In this document: positions 16,738-24,840 of the stretch, piece by piece | Numbering within the stretch: the first letter of the stretch is position 1 | Layout of the letters: the number at the start of each line of letters is the position of its first letter | Assembly (NCBI GenBank): GCA_038212095.1 | Contig: JBBQUW010000013.1 | Coordinates: forward strand, 1-64,000 | Reading direction: 5' to 3' | Length of the DNA stretch: 64,000 nucleotides | Source of the DNA: JAICYJ01 sp038212095 | GTDB lineage: Bacteria > Actinomycetota > Thermoleophilia > Gaiellales > JAICJC01 | Notes under the pieces: model-generated | Seen by the model: only the letters and a program-made list of their open reading frames with translations | Told to the model about the DNA's origin: nothing | Databases searched by the model: none | Program-made: the position numbers and the translations under genes

Positions 16738-17694
16738 TCAGCCGTCGATCCGTTTCTGCCAGGTGGCGAAACGCGGCTTGGCATCCATGCCGACCCGCTC
16801 GTACAGGCGCGTCGCACCGGTCTCAGACTGGCTGTCGACCAGCAGCATCGCGCCCTGCGAGCCGCGGCGCTGGAACTCGACGAAGATCGAGCGCAGCATG
16901 GCCTCGGCGATGCCGCGTCCGCGCGCCTCCGCTCGCACCCCGAGCAGGGCGACGTAGCCCAGCTCGGCGGCCTGGGGCGCCTCCGCCTCGCCGATCAGCA
17001 CGCCGACCAGCCGGGCGCCCCGCCATGCCAGCCGCCACAGACCGGGATCGAAGTCATCACCGTGGACGAACTGGCGCAGCCAGTGGTCGCGCGACTCGAA
17101 CGGGGAGCCCCAGTGGTCGCGGAACGCCTCGGCCAGGCAGTCGTATGCCTCTGACTCGTCGCCCGGCTGGAATCGGCGGAGCTCGATGCCGGCGAGCGCG
17201 TCCGGTTCCGGCTCTGGGCCGTCGAAGCGGAGGTGCATCGCCCACAGCCGCCGCACCTCGACGTAGCCGTGGGCGAGCAGCAACGCCGAGACGTGCGGCT
17301 CGTCGGAGAGCGTCCCGACGTGCAGGAGGACGGGCTCGCCGGCAGGTGCCATCGCGACGAACCGCCGCGCGCGCCGCTCAACGTCGCGCACGATCGCCGC
17401 TCCCAGACCGCGGCCGTGATGCGCCAGCGCCACGCACGCGACCGAGAACACGATCGTGTGCGGCGGCTCGGAGATGAGCGAGAGGTAGCCGGCGATCTCG
17501 CCCTCGGCGGCGACGATGACGGCGAAGTCGGTGCTGAGATCCGCCGCCTGCGTGCCCCACGGCGTCGTGATCCAATCGAGGCTCGCGACCGGCACGCCGA
17601 TCAGGGCCATCGTCTCCTCGTTCATCATCTCGACGATGGCGGATCCGTCCTCCAACGCCGGTGGCCGTGCCGTATATCCGGCGGGCAGGTGCAG
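16738..17694 (-). CDS. Tandem GNAT acetyltransferase (mycothiol-synthase-like architecture), CTG start
   Basis: 318 aa with two GNAT folds. The first spans about residues 10-150 (CVALAHHGRGLGAAIVRDVE acetyl-CoA loop), the second about 165-318 (LLGVRAEARGRGIAEAMLRS, then ATRLYERVGMDAKPRFATWQ). Two-domain GNATs of this kind include mycothiol synthase MshD, but no other mycothiol gene is here. The usual N-terminal motif (HLPAGYTARPPALEDGSAIV) begins at a CTG 13 codons before the first TTG; TAACAT sits 6 nt before that CTG, so I take 17694 as start. Confidence 0.8.
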   Translation of the reverse strand: MHLPAGYTARPPALEDGSAIVEMMNEETMALIGVPVASLDWITTPWGTQAADLSTDFAVIVAAEGEIAGYLSLISEPPHTIVFSVACVALAHHGRGLGAAIVRDVERRARRFVAMAPAGEPVLLHVGTLSDEPHVSALLLAHGYVEVRRLWAMHLRFDGPEPEPDALAGIELRRFQPGDESEAYDCLAEAFRDHWGSPFESRDHWLRQFVHGDDFDPGLWRLAWRGARLVGVLIGEAEAPQAAELGYVALLGVRAEARGRGIAEAMLRSIFVEFQRRGSQGAMLLVDSQSETGATRLYERVGMDAKPRFATWQKRIDG

Positions 17695-17700
17695 GGGGGC

Positions 17701-17706
17701 ATGTTA
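17701..17706 (-). promoter_or_regulatory. -10 element TAACAT
   Basis: TAACAT on the minus strand ends 6 nt before the in-frame CTG at 17694, the same geometry as at other leaderless starts in the window. Confidence 0.45.
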
Positions 17707-17711
17707 GTCGA

Positions 17712-17758
17712 GGGGTTGGGGGTGGTGGAGTGAGGGGTGAGCGGGGTGGGTGGGGGGG
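17712..17758 (+). other. G-rich tract with G-quadruplex potential
   Basis: In 47 nt the plus strand has G-runs of 4, 5, 4, 4, 3 and 7 separated by short spacers. It lies between two divergent genes, just behind the -10 of the leftward GNAT and about 100 nt before the rightward orphan gene. The stretch that follows (17760-17856) is pyrimidine-rich. Confidence 0.6.
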
Positions 17759-17856
17759 TGCCACTTGGCGTTCGCACTGGCTGCCGTTTGTTCCTTGCAA
17801 CCCCTTCACCGCACCTCGTCACCCCCACGCAACACCCCCTCCGCGAAACTCCCCGT

Positions 17857-18393
17857 ATGCACCTTCCCACCCTCTACAAGGCCCGCAACATCGGCAAGCA
17901 GAACCCGTGCGCGATCTGTCTCGATCGGACGCGGGGACGGACGCAGCGCGTGACCCTCGGCTACGGCGTCGAGGTGTGGCTGTGTCCTGGGCACGCCTCG
18001 GTGGAGTTCCTCACCCGCCGCAGCGGCAGGGACCTGGTCGTGACGCTTTCAGGAGTGTGGCATGCGAACGGCTGCATGACGGCCGCCCGACATCGAGCCC
18101 TCGACGCTCACCTCGCCTCGCTCGTGGCTCGGCCGCCGCGTTCGCGCCCGGGATCGTACGCTTGGCCACGGGTGCGGCTCCGTTGCGAGCGGTGGTTCGC
18201 CTCCGGGGTGCCGCTGTCGCGGGTTGCCGCCCGAGTCCAGGATGCCGCATACGCTGACGCCGAGCCGCCCAGCCTGCGCACCATCCAGCGCTGGCGCTCC
18301 CAGCGCCGCTGGGTACCCCCGCCGGGCGCCGTTGTCACGACGGTGCCACCACCCGCTCCGCCCGGTTCACGTCCAGGTACCGCTCGCGCATGA
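17857..18393 (+). CDS. Conserved-looking orphan protein with Cys/His-rich N-terminus and HTH-like C-terminus
   Basis: 178 aa. The N-terminal half has a possible metal site, NPCAIC...VWLCPGHASVEF (two Cys, then Cys and His), followed by HANGCMTAARHRALDAHLAS. The C-terminal half is basic and may be a helix-turn-helix (FASGVPLSRVAARVQDAAYA, then PSLRTIQRWRSQRRW). That suggests DNA or RNA binding, but no family name is certain. No Shine-Dalgarno or -10 is evident; the leader is C-rich behind the G-rich tract. Its 3' end overlaps the convergent copCD gene by 59 nt. Confidence 0.65.
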   Translation: MHLPTLYKARNIGKQNPCAICLDRTRGRTQRVTLGYGVEVWLCPGHASVEFLTRRSGRDLVVTLSGVWHANGCMTAARHRALDAHLASLVARPPRSRPGSYAWPRVRLRCERWFASGVPLSRVAARVQDAAYADAEPPSLRTIQRWRSQRRWVPPPGAVVTTVPPPAPPGSRPGTARA

Positions 18394-20761
18394 AGTGCGC
18401 GGCCGTGACCATGTGCAGCGTGAGCACTAGGTGCGTGCGTCGGTCGATCGTCAGCCGAAAGAACGTTGGGCCCTGTGGCAGCACCAGCGTCACCGCGATC
18501 GTATCCGCCGTCTCGCCCGCAACGTAGGCCGCCACCGCGCCCGGCGCCCAGAAGGGATCGGGCACCTTCAGCGGGCTGGTCGCCTGCTCGACCCAGCTGC
18601 CGTTGCTCAGATCCCAGCGATGCTTCCCGATGATCCGAGCCTGGGTGCCGCCGTGGACGTCGATCGAGAGCCGGTCGGGTGAGTTGGCAACGAACGTGGT
18701 GTGCACCGAGTGCACCGGGTCGGAGGCGAGGTCGTTCTCGATCCGCACCGACCGCAGGCTGCGCAACGACCTTGCCGTCTCGGCCACCAGTCGCGCCGCG
18801 CCGCTCGCATCCGAAGGCGGCACGTCGATGGTGACGGGCGCCGCCGCCGCTCCAGGCAGCAGCACCGTCAGCGACAGCCGCGGCGCGCCGACCGGCGCCA
18901 GGTAGCAGATCTGGGGGCCGGGGCAGGGAGTCGCGACTCGGCCGTTCACCACCAGCAGGGCGGCTCGCGGCGATGAGCCGTCCGAGTTCAGCAGCGTCAG
19001 GCGCACACCGCCCGGCACCCGTTGCGCGCCGACCGCCAGCGCTCCCGCCTCGGCGGCGCCCACCGGCCCGCTCGCCGATGGTGGCTGCGGGACGCCGGGC
19101 GTGGCCAGCGCGGAGCCGATCGGCACCGCCGCCGCCCAGGTACGCGACCCGGCCGCGACCTGCGCCGTCAGGCGCCCTGCCGGCACGGCGGCCGCGACGC
19201 CCGCCCACTGGCCGCCGCCGAGGCTGCGCAGCGGCACCGTCGTCTGCGAGCCTCGCCCGTCTACCAGCAGCAGCGATGCGGCCTCCGCCGAGAGCGGCAG
19301 CCGCAGCCGAAACGCATTTCCACCCGCGTGGCCGGGCCACACGCTGAGCTCCGCCGCCGGTCCCAGCCGGAACGTCGCGCTGCCCCCGGCCGGAGCGGCG
19401 ACGGCCGACGAGGCGGTCGACGGAGCGCTGCCGGGGGGCAGGTTGGTGAGCAGCGCCACCGCCGCCACCACCAGCGCCATCACCACCAGCTCGGCGATAG
19501 CGGAGCGGCGCAGCGCCCGGAACCGTTCGAGCAGCCCACGATTGCGATAGCCCAGCGCCACCAGCACCGCCAGCAGCAGCGTCTTTGCCACCAGCGTGCG
19601 GCCGTAGCCGGTCGTCCACAGCTGGCTCACCGAGCTGAGCTCCCACAGCGCCCGCAGTCCGCCCGTCAGCGACAGCACGAGCACCGACGCCAGCGCGATC
19701 CGCGAGAACCGCCGCGCCGCGGCCGCCCGCACGCGCAACTGGTCGGCCTCGGCCAAACCGCGGGTGGCATGTGGCGTCACCCACACCAGCTGCAGCAGCC
19801 CACCGGCCCACACCGCGGCGGCCGCGATGTGCGCGGTGTCCAGCGCCACCACGAGCAGTCCGCGCCCGGGGTCGCCGGCGTGTCCCGAGATACCGGGCGC
19901 CGCCAGCGCCCAGACGCCGGCCGCCAGCGCGGGCGCCGCCAGCGCCAGCGTCAGCAGCCGTCCACGGCCGATCGATGCGTAGGCTAGCGCGACCAGGATC
20001 GTGAAGGCCGCCGTCACGTCGACACCGCGTCCGAACACGCGTCCGAAACGGGTCGCCTGCAACGCGGATGCGACCGGGCCGCGATGATCGAACGCAGCCC
20101 AGAAGCTGACGCCGGCGACCTCGGCCCCCTGCTGCGTCAGCGCCACCCAGCCTCCGCCCAGCACCAGCACCGCCGACAGCGCCAGCACCTGGTTCGCGCG
20201 ATGGCGCTCGCGCAGGGACATCAGCCGGCCCGGCTCGCCTCCCTCCTGGACGATCAGCGGCCGGAAGACCGCCAGGCGGTAGACGACGCCGCCCACGAGC
20301 AGCAGCAGTCCGGCGAAGTACACGAAGCGGGCGGTCAGGTACGGCACGTCGAGCCGTGAGTCCTGCGAGCTGGCCTGCGGCGGTGGCCGTCCCGAGCCGA
20401 TGCCGATCGCGTACAGACCGGAGATCAGGTGGCCGTCGGTGGACACGATCTGCCAGCGCACCGTGTAGTCGCCGTCGGGCAGGCCGGGCCGCAGCGGGAT
20501 CACCAGCGAGTCGACGTTGCTGGGTGAGGTGTAGGCGGCGGCCGCCAGCACCGCGGAGCCGCTGGCATCGGTGACGGTGGTGCCGCCCGGGATCGGCCGC
20601 ACCTGCTGGTCGAACGTCAGCAGCAGCTGCCGGGGCGCGGCGGCCACCCTGGTACCGGCGGTGGGAATGGTGGTCAGCAGGGTGGCGTGGGCGAGCGCCG
20701 ACGCTGGCGCCAGCGCCGGCAGCAGAACGACGACAACCAGGAGTGCGGCGACGCGTCTCAG
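18335..20761 (-). CDS. copCD: Copper resistance CopC-CopD fusion with an extra C-terminal domain
   Basis: 808 aa. The start is CTG 20761, overlapping the ycnI stop as CTGA; it gives signal RRVAALLVVVVLLPALAPAS and mature start AHATLL, whose His is the CopC Cu(II) ligand, with DGHLISG later in the CopC domain. From about residue 135 eight membrane helices form CopD, with conserved His in HAGDPGRGLL, LDTAHI and TPHATRG. A hydrophilic C-terminal third ends in a LolA-like beta domain (HSVHTTFVANSPDRLSIDVH, RTHLVLTLHMVTAAHFMRER). The protein likely imports or handles periplasmic copper. Confidence 0.88.
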   Translation of the reverse strand: MRRVAALLVVVVLLPALAPASALAHATLLTTIPTAGTRVAAAPRQLLLTFDQQVRPIPGGTTVTDASGSAVLAAAAYTSPSNVDSLVIPLRPGLPDGDYTVRWQIVSTDGHLISGLYAIGIGSGRPPPQASSQDSRLDVPYLTARFVYFAGLLLLVGGVVYRLAVFRPLIVQEGGEPGRLMSLRERHRANQVLALSAVLVLGGGWVALTQQGAEVAGVSFWAAFDHRGPVASALQATRFGRVFGRGVDVTAAFTILVALAYASIGRGRLLTLALAAPALAAGVWALAAPGISGHAGDPGRGLLVVALDTAHIAAAAVWAGGLLQLVWVTPHATRGLAEADQLRVRAAAARRFSRIALASVLVLSLTGGLRALWELSSVSQLWTTGYGRTLVAKTLLLAVLVALGYRNRGLLERFRALRRSAIAELVVMALVVAAVALLTNLPPGSAPSTASSAVAAPAGGSATFRLGPAAELSVWPGHAGGNAFRLRLPLSAEAASLLLVDGRGSQTTVPLRSLGGGQWAGVAAAVPAGRLTAQVAAGSRTWAAAVPIGSALATPGVPQPPSASGPVGAAEAGALAVGAQRVPGGVRLTLLNSDGSSPRAALLVVNGRVATPCPGPQICYLAPVGAPRLSLTVLLPGAAAAPVTIDVPPSDASGAARLVAETARSLRSLRSVRIENDLASDPVHSVHTTFVANSPDRLSIDVHGGTQARIIGKHRWDLSNGSWVEQATSPLKVPDPFWAPGAVAAYVAGETADTIAVTLVLPQGPTFFRLTIDRRTHLVLTLHMVTAAHFMRERYLDVNRAERVVAPS

Positions 20762-21297
20762 CGCCGACTCCGCACTGCCAGCGTGGCCGCCGCTGCCGCT
20801 GCCAACGCCGCCACCAGCGCCAGTCCTGCCAGCACTCGCGCGACGCTGTCGCTGGAGCTGCCGCCGGCGATCGGCGCGACGGTGATCAGCGGCGTCGTCC
20901 AGACCCTGGTCGAGCCGTCGGCAAAGGTCTGCATCGCCGTCAGGTGGATGTCACCGGCGGTCGCCGGCAGCGTGGCCGTGAACTGGAACAACGCCAATCC
21001 TCCGGGCGGCACCCGGCCGCCCTGCCAGGACAGGGTGGCGACGCGATTGGTCTGGTCGCGCACCGTCTGGGTGATGAACCCGGGCGCATCCGCAGCGCCT
21101 TCGACCACCAGTGAGGCGGGGATCGTGAGGCGGAGTCCGGTCAGCGCCTGGCCGGCCGACTCGTTCGGTGATCTGAGGGTGAACAGCACGTCGCCGCCCG
21201 GCGATGCCGTGGCCGGTGTGAGCTCGACGTGTGCCTGCGCTGTCGCCGGTAGGGCGAGCAGCGCGGCGAGTGCGATCGACAGTGCGCGAACGCGCAT
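20758..21297 (-). CDS. YcnI-like copper-binding protein (DUF1775)
   Basis: 179 aa. A cleavable signal (ALSIALAALLALPATAQA) is followed by the mature N-terminus HVELTPATASPGG, whose first His is the copper ligand of YcnI; the beta-sandwich domain continues with NESAGQALTGLRLTIPASL and WQGGRVPPGGLALFQF. A C-terminal helix (VLAGLALVAALAAAAAA) anchors it in the membrane. AGGAGGT stands 8 nt before the ATG. It overlaps the CopC-CopD gene by 4 nt, so both are translated together in periplasmic copper handling. Confidence 0.88.
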   Translation of the reverse strand: MRVRALSIALAALLALPATAQAHVELTPATASPGGDVLFTLRSPNESAGQALTGLRLTIPASLVVEGAADAPGFITQTVRDQTNRVATLSWQGGRVPPGGLALFQFTATLPATAGDIHLTAMQTFADGSTRVWTTPLITVAPIAGGSSSDSVARVLAGLALVAALAAAAAATLAVRSRR

Positions 21298-21304
21298 TGC
21301 GGGA

Positions 21305-21336
21305 ACCTCCTGACCTGGTACGAGATCGTGGTCAGG
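21305..21336 (-). promoter_or_regulatory. Hairpin overlapping the ycnI ribosome-binding site
   Basis: A 7-bp stem (21309-21315 with 21330-21336, CCTGACC/GGTCAGG, 14-nt loop) takes up the first bases of the Shine-Dalgarno AGGAGGT (21305-21311). It could modulate initiation of the copper genes. Confidence 0.35.
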
Positions 21337-21425
21337 CCGGAGTCGGAGGTGCCCGGCCGCGCCAGGCGCCACCGCTCAGCGCCGCCCGGGGAGCGCTGCC
21401 GAGCATCGTCCGGCCAGGGCCGGGC

Positions 21426-21830
21426 TCAAGGATGGTTGGCGCGGCGACGCCCCCCGGCGGCGGCAGCCGCGATGCGGTGGTCGAGGCCGCGCACGAGCAG
21501 CGCCGCCAATACCGCCAGCACAACGTGCAGGGCGAGTCCGCCGGCTGCGCCGGCGTGGGCGGGAGCGCCGGCCAGCATCAGCGCGGCGTGGGCGGCCGCC
21601 TGGGTGAGCAGCATCGCGGCGGTGATCACGCCCAGTGGCAGCGCTCGGTGGTCGCTCATGCGCGCTCCAGCCAGGTGCGCGGTTGCCACCAGCATGCCGG
21701 TCGCCACCGTCGCGCCGATCAGCGCCACCGCCAGCCAGCGCGGATCGCGGATGTCGCCGTGTGCCAGCGAGGCCGATGCCGCAGCCAAGCCGGCAAACGC
21801 TACCGCGCGGATTGACGAGCCGGTTCGCAC
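21426..21830 (-). CDS. Small polytopic membrane protein upstream of ycnI-copCD
   Basis: 134 aa, four hydrophobic helices (AVAFAGLAAASASLAHG, WLAVALIGATVATGMLVA, LPLGVITAAMLLTQAAA, LALHVVLAVLAALLV) with His residues near helix ends (TAHLAG, AAHAALM, LALHVV, LDHR). I recognise no family. Position and direction put it first in the copper gene set, and the helix-embedded His residues would suit metal binding; that function is inference. The start is GTG 21830. Confidence 0.6.
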   Translation of the reverse strand: MRTGSSIRAVAFAGLAAASASLAHGDIRDPRWLAVALIGATVATGMLVATAHLAGARMSDHRALPLGVITAAMLLTQAAAHAALMLAGAPAHAGAAGGLALHVVLAVLAALLVRGLDHRIAAAAAGGRRRANHP

Positions 21831-21861
21831 CCCGGCAGTATCGCACCGCTCCGAACGGTCG

Positions 21862-23253
21862 CTACGCGACCAGGTCGAGCGGCGTGTAACTGGCGGCCTG
21901 TGGGATCACGTCGGCGGGGTCGGTGCCCATCCAGCTGCCCAGCAGGTTGGTGTAGATCTGCCGGTAATCGGTCGGCACCTTCAGGTTGCCCCACTGGTCG
22001 AGATCGTTGTCGGTGATGCCGGGGAAGGCGCTCGCGATTCCCGGCTTGGCGTGCGTGCCGATCACCATCGCCAGCCCGCCGGCTCCGTGGTCGGTGCCGC
22101 CGCCGCCCGAGTCGTTGTCCTCAACCCTGCGGCCGAACTCGCTCCAGACCAGCGTGATCACGCGGTCCGCCAAGCTGCGCGCCTCGAGGTCTGCCTGGAA
22201 GGCGGCCAGCGAGGTGGAGAGCTGGGACAGGTTCTGCGCCTGGCGGGTCAGCTGTGAGTCGTGGAAGTCCCAGCCGCTGTCAAACGAGACGCAGGCCGTG
22301 CGCATGCCCAGGTTGGAGTCGAGCAGCCAGGCCAGGTTCGCCATTCGGCGATCGAAGTCGGTGCTGCCGTAGCTGAGCCCGCTGGGGGGCAGCGTTGGCT
22401 GGGTCAGCGCCTTCAGGCGTGTGGCGACGTTGACGGCGCCGCTAACGGCGCCGTCGGCAGCGTTCATCGCAACGCTGGCTGCCGGTCGCTGCGACAGCCC
22501 CGCGAGCGCGTCCACCATCAACTGCTCGTCCGCCCACACGTTCTCCAGCCAGAACTGGGCGTCGTCGACGCTCGACAGCACGGCCACCGGGTTGCTGGCG
22601 CTCTTCAGCGATCCGTCCAGCGACCAGCCGGCGGAGATCGCCTGCAGCGGATTGTCCGGGGCGCCGTTCTGATCGACCCACCGCCCCAGCCAGCCGGTGG
22701 CGGGATCTGGGTTCAGCTCGCCCGCCTGCCAGAACGCGCGCGAGTGGAAGTGGGAGAGGTCCGGCGGCATGTAGTCGACGGCGGGGACGATCGCCATCTT
22801 GCCGGCGTCGTAGAGCTGCTGAAACCCGGTTGCAGCCGGGTTCCAGCGCCAGTCGGGGGTGGCGGCCACGCCGCCCAACGGCAGGCAGGCGTTGGGCTGC
22901 AGGTTGATGTGGGGCCGCTTGGTCACGTAGGCGGCGTAGTCGGCGCCGGTGACCGGCACCAGCGTGTTCAGCCCATCGTTGCCGCCGTCCAGGAAGACGG
23001 AGACGATGATCGGGTCGGTGGACGGCGTGGCTGCCTGCGCCGCCGCGGCCTCCCATATCCGACCCCACGACATCGTCGAGGCGCCGTAGACGGTCAGGAA
23101 GGCGACGGCGCCGTTTCGCAGGAAGTCGCGACGGCAGATTCCGGCCGTCTCGCCTTCGAGCACCGCTCGCGGGATCGGCACCACCTGTCCCCCTCGGCGG
23201 AGCATCGCGCGCCGGTGGGTCATCTGCCAGTCGTTACATCCACATTGATTCAT
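21862..23253 (-). CDS. DUF1501 family protein
   Basis: 463 aa. A Tat-like start (ICRRDFLRNGAVAFLTVYGA) precedes the alkaline-phosphatase-like fold typical of DUF1501: VSVFLDGGNDGLNTLVP (metal and nucleophile region), SHFHSRAFWQAGE, and VWSEFGRRVEDNDSGGGGTDHGAGG. Such proteins are exported and almost always paired with DUF1800; their substrate is unknown. ATG 23253 has AGGAGAG 6 nt upstream. The N-terminus also holds a Cys/His stretch (NQCGCNDWQMTHRR). Confidence 0.9.
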   Translation of the reverse strand: MNQCGCNDWQMTHRRAMLRRGGQVVPIPRAVLEGETAGICRRDFLRNGAVAFLTVYGASTMSWGRIWEAAAAQAATPSTDPIIVSVFLDGGNDGLNTLVPVTGADYAAYVTKRPHINLQPNACLPLGGVAATPDWRWNPAATGFQQLYDAGKMAIVPAVDYMPPDLSHFHSRAFWQAGELNPDPATGWLGRWVDQNGAPDNPLQAISAGWSLDGSLKSASNPVAVLSSVDDAQFWLENVWADEQLMVDALAGLSQRPAASVAMNAADGAVSGAVNVATRLKALTQPTLPPSGLSYGSTDFDRRMANLAWLLDSNLGMRTACVSFDSGWDFHDSQLTRQAQNLSQLSTSLAAFQADLEARSLADRVITLVWSEFGRRVEDNDSGGGGTDHGAGGLAMVIGTHAKPGIASAFPGITDNDLDQWGNLKVPTDYRQIYTNLLGSWMGTDPADVIPQAASYTPLDLVA

Positions 23254-23263
23254 GCCAACTCTC

Positions 23264-24661
23264 CTAATGAATAAGTCCGTCGGGGCCGGCCGTGAGCAAT
23301 CCCCTGATCACCTTCTGGCGCTCGATCCGGCCGTGCTGGTCGAGCGTGGGCCCGTTGCGGGTCACGTAGTCGGAGGCGTAGGCGACCAGCTTGGTGTGGC
23401 CGTCCGTCGACACCCAGGGCTGCGACAGCGCCGCTCGTGCGCCGGCCACGGCCTCCAGCGGCGTCTGCGTGCCGGGGTCGTTGACCGTATGCAGCAGCAG
23501 GTAGTTGCAGGCCTCCCAGTAGGCGCGGGCGGTGTTCGTGTTCAGGAATGCCGCCCCTTGCTTCCAACCCGAGACGTTGGGCGGGTAGAACGGCACCTGT
23601 CCCATCCCCTCCAGCAGCCAGCTCCAGCTGTTGTCGGTGATGAAGCGGCGGTTCATGCGCAGCCCGGCGGCGACGAACACGATCGGCGGCTTGACCATAT
23701 CGGGCGCTGTGAGGTTGGCGTAGAACGCCGGGTGGCGCAGGATCACGCGGATCAGCGGCGCCAGCTCGTGGCCGGACAGGCGGTAGTTGTTCACCATCTG
23801 CTGCATCGCGGCCTGCGGCGGCGGCGTGCTGACGAAGTAGTTCCACAGCGAGTACGCCAGGTAGGGCGCGTGGTTGGGGTGGGCGACGATCAACCGGCAG
23901 ACGTCCTGCCATCCCCAGGCGCCGGTATGGCCGAAGATCGTCTTGGAGCCCGTGTCGTGGTAGGACGGGTCGTAGAAGGTCGGGTTGTCGCGCTGCGCGA
24001 GGGTGCCGGTGGTGGCCTTCGTCCAGTCGTAGCGCCAGCCGGTGAGCGCGCGGGCGGTCTCGTGGATGTCGTCCTGGGTGTACATGTGAGCGGATGACCA
24101 CATGCCGTAGGTGAGGGACTCCAGCGCGGGGTCGTTGCCGAGGCAGAACAGCTCCATCACCTCGCGGCCGTAGTTCTCGTTGGGCTGCCACTTGTTCGAG
24201 TCGGCGCCGTTCAGCCACAGCAGCATCGCCGGGTCGATCGTGATCTGCTGGAGCAGGTCGGCGAAGTTGCCCAGCGCGTGGCTGCGCAGCAGCCGGTTCT
24301 GCCGCAGCATGTGGCGCGTGTTGCCGACGCCGGCGTTGGAGGTGGCGAACAGGTCGTGCAGGTTCAGCGTCATCCGCTCCTGCAGCTGGTTACGGCTGCG
24401 CACCATGCGATCCAGCCACCACAGGCAGTCGTGGCCCCAGTGGTTGAGTGGATCGATCGGCGCTCCGGCGTCGGTGGGAGCCGGGCCGACCACGACGTTC
24501 GTGGTGAACGGGTTCATCAGCTCCCCGATCGCCAGCGGCAGTCCCAGCTTGGCGTAGTGGGTGATCTGGGCGGTGCTTCCGGAGAAACCGGCGCGCCACA
24601 GCAGTCGCGCGAAGTGCGCGCGTGTCGGCTGCGCCGGCAGCGTCGGATAGCTGAACCCCAT
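23264..24661 (-). CDS. DUF1800 family protein
   Basis: 465 aa, all-helical: HFARLLWRAGFSGS at the N-terminus, NENYGREVMELFCLG, ETARALTGWR, and VSGWKQGAAFLNTNT near the end are standard DUF1800 landmarks. No signal peptide is seen. It is co-transcribed with DUF1501 (10-nt gap), and the two probably work as a unit in the periplasm or at the membrane. ATG 24661 is preceded by a G-run; upstream extension to 24754 would have unlikely composition. Confidence 0.9.
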   Translation of the reverse strand: MGFSYPTLPAQPTRAHFARLLWRAGFSGSTAQITHYAKLGLPLAIGELMNPFTTNVVVGPAPTDAGAPIDPLNHWGHDCLWWLDRMVRSRNQLQERMTLNLHDLFATSNAGVGNTRHMLRQNRLLRSHALGNFADLLQQITIDPAMLLWLNGADSNKWQPNENYGREVMELFCLGNDPALESLTYGMWSSAHMYTQDDIHETARALTGWRYDWTKATTGTLAQRDNPTFYDPSYHDTGSKTIFGHTGAWGWQDVCRLIVAHPNHAPYLAYSLWNYFVSTPPPQAAMQQMVNNYRLSGHELAPLIRVILRHPAFYANLTAPDMVKPPIVFVAAGLRMNRRFITDNSWSWLLEGMGQVPFYPPNVSGWKQGAAFLNTNTARAYWEACNYLLLHTVNDPGTQTPLEAVAGARAALSQPWVSTDGHTKLVAYASDYVTRNGPTLDQHGRIERQKVIRGLLTAGPDGLIH

Positions 24662-24828
24662 CGATCCCCCCGTGCTCGAGATGACCAGACCCGTGGTGGG
24701 TATCGGCCGGCGGCGCGGGTCGTCGCGCCCACGTGCGGGGGATCTGGGGGTCACCCTGGGGACATGATCCGGGGGTCGGGCCGACGGGATGTCCCGCGCA
24801 CTGGGGGAGGGCTGATAGCTACCCCGAT

Positions 24829-24834
24829 TAGCCT
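24829..24834 (+). promoter_or_regulatory. -10 element TAGCCT
   Basis: TAGCCT ends 6 nt before ATG 24841. The rest of 24662-24828 holds only the long leader of the leftward DUF1800 gene. Confidence 0.5.
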
Positions 24835-24840
24835 TCGGTC

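Noticed and set aside
17712..17758. CRISPR or tandem-repeat array
   Set aside because: The G-runs have no constant repeat unit or spacer length.
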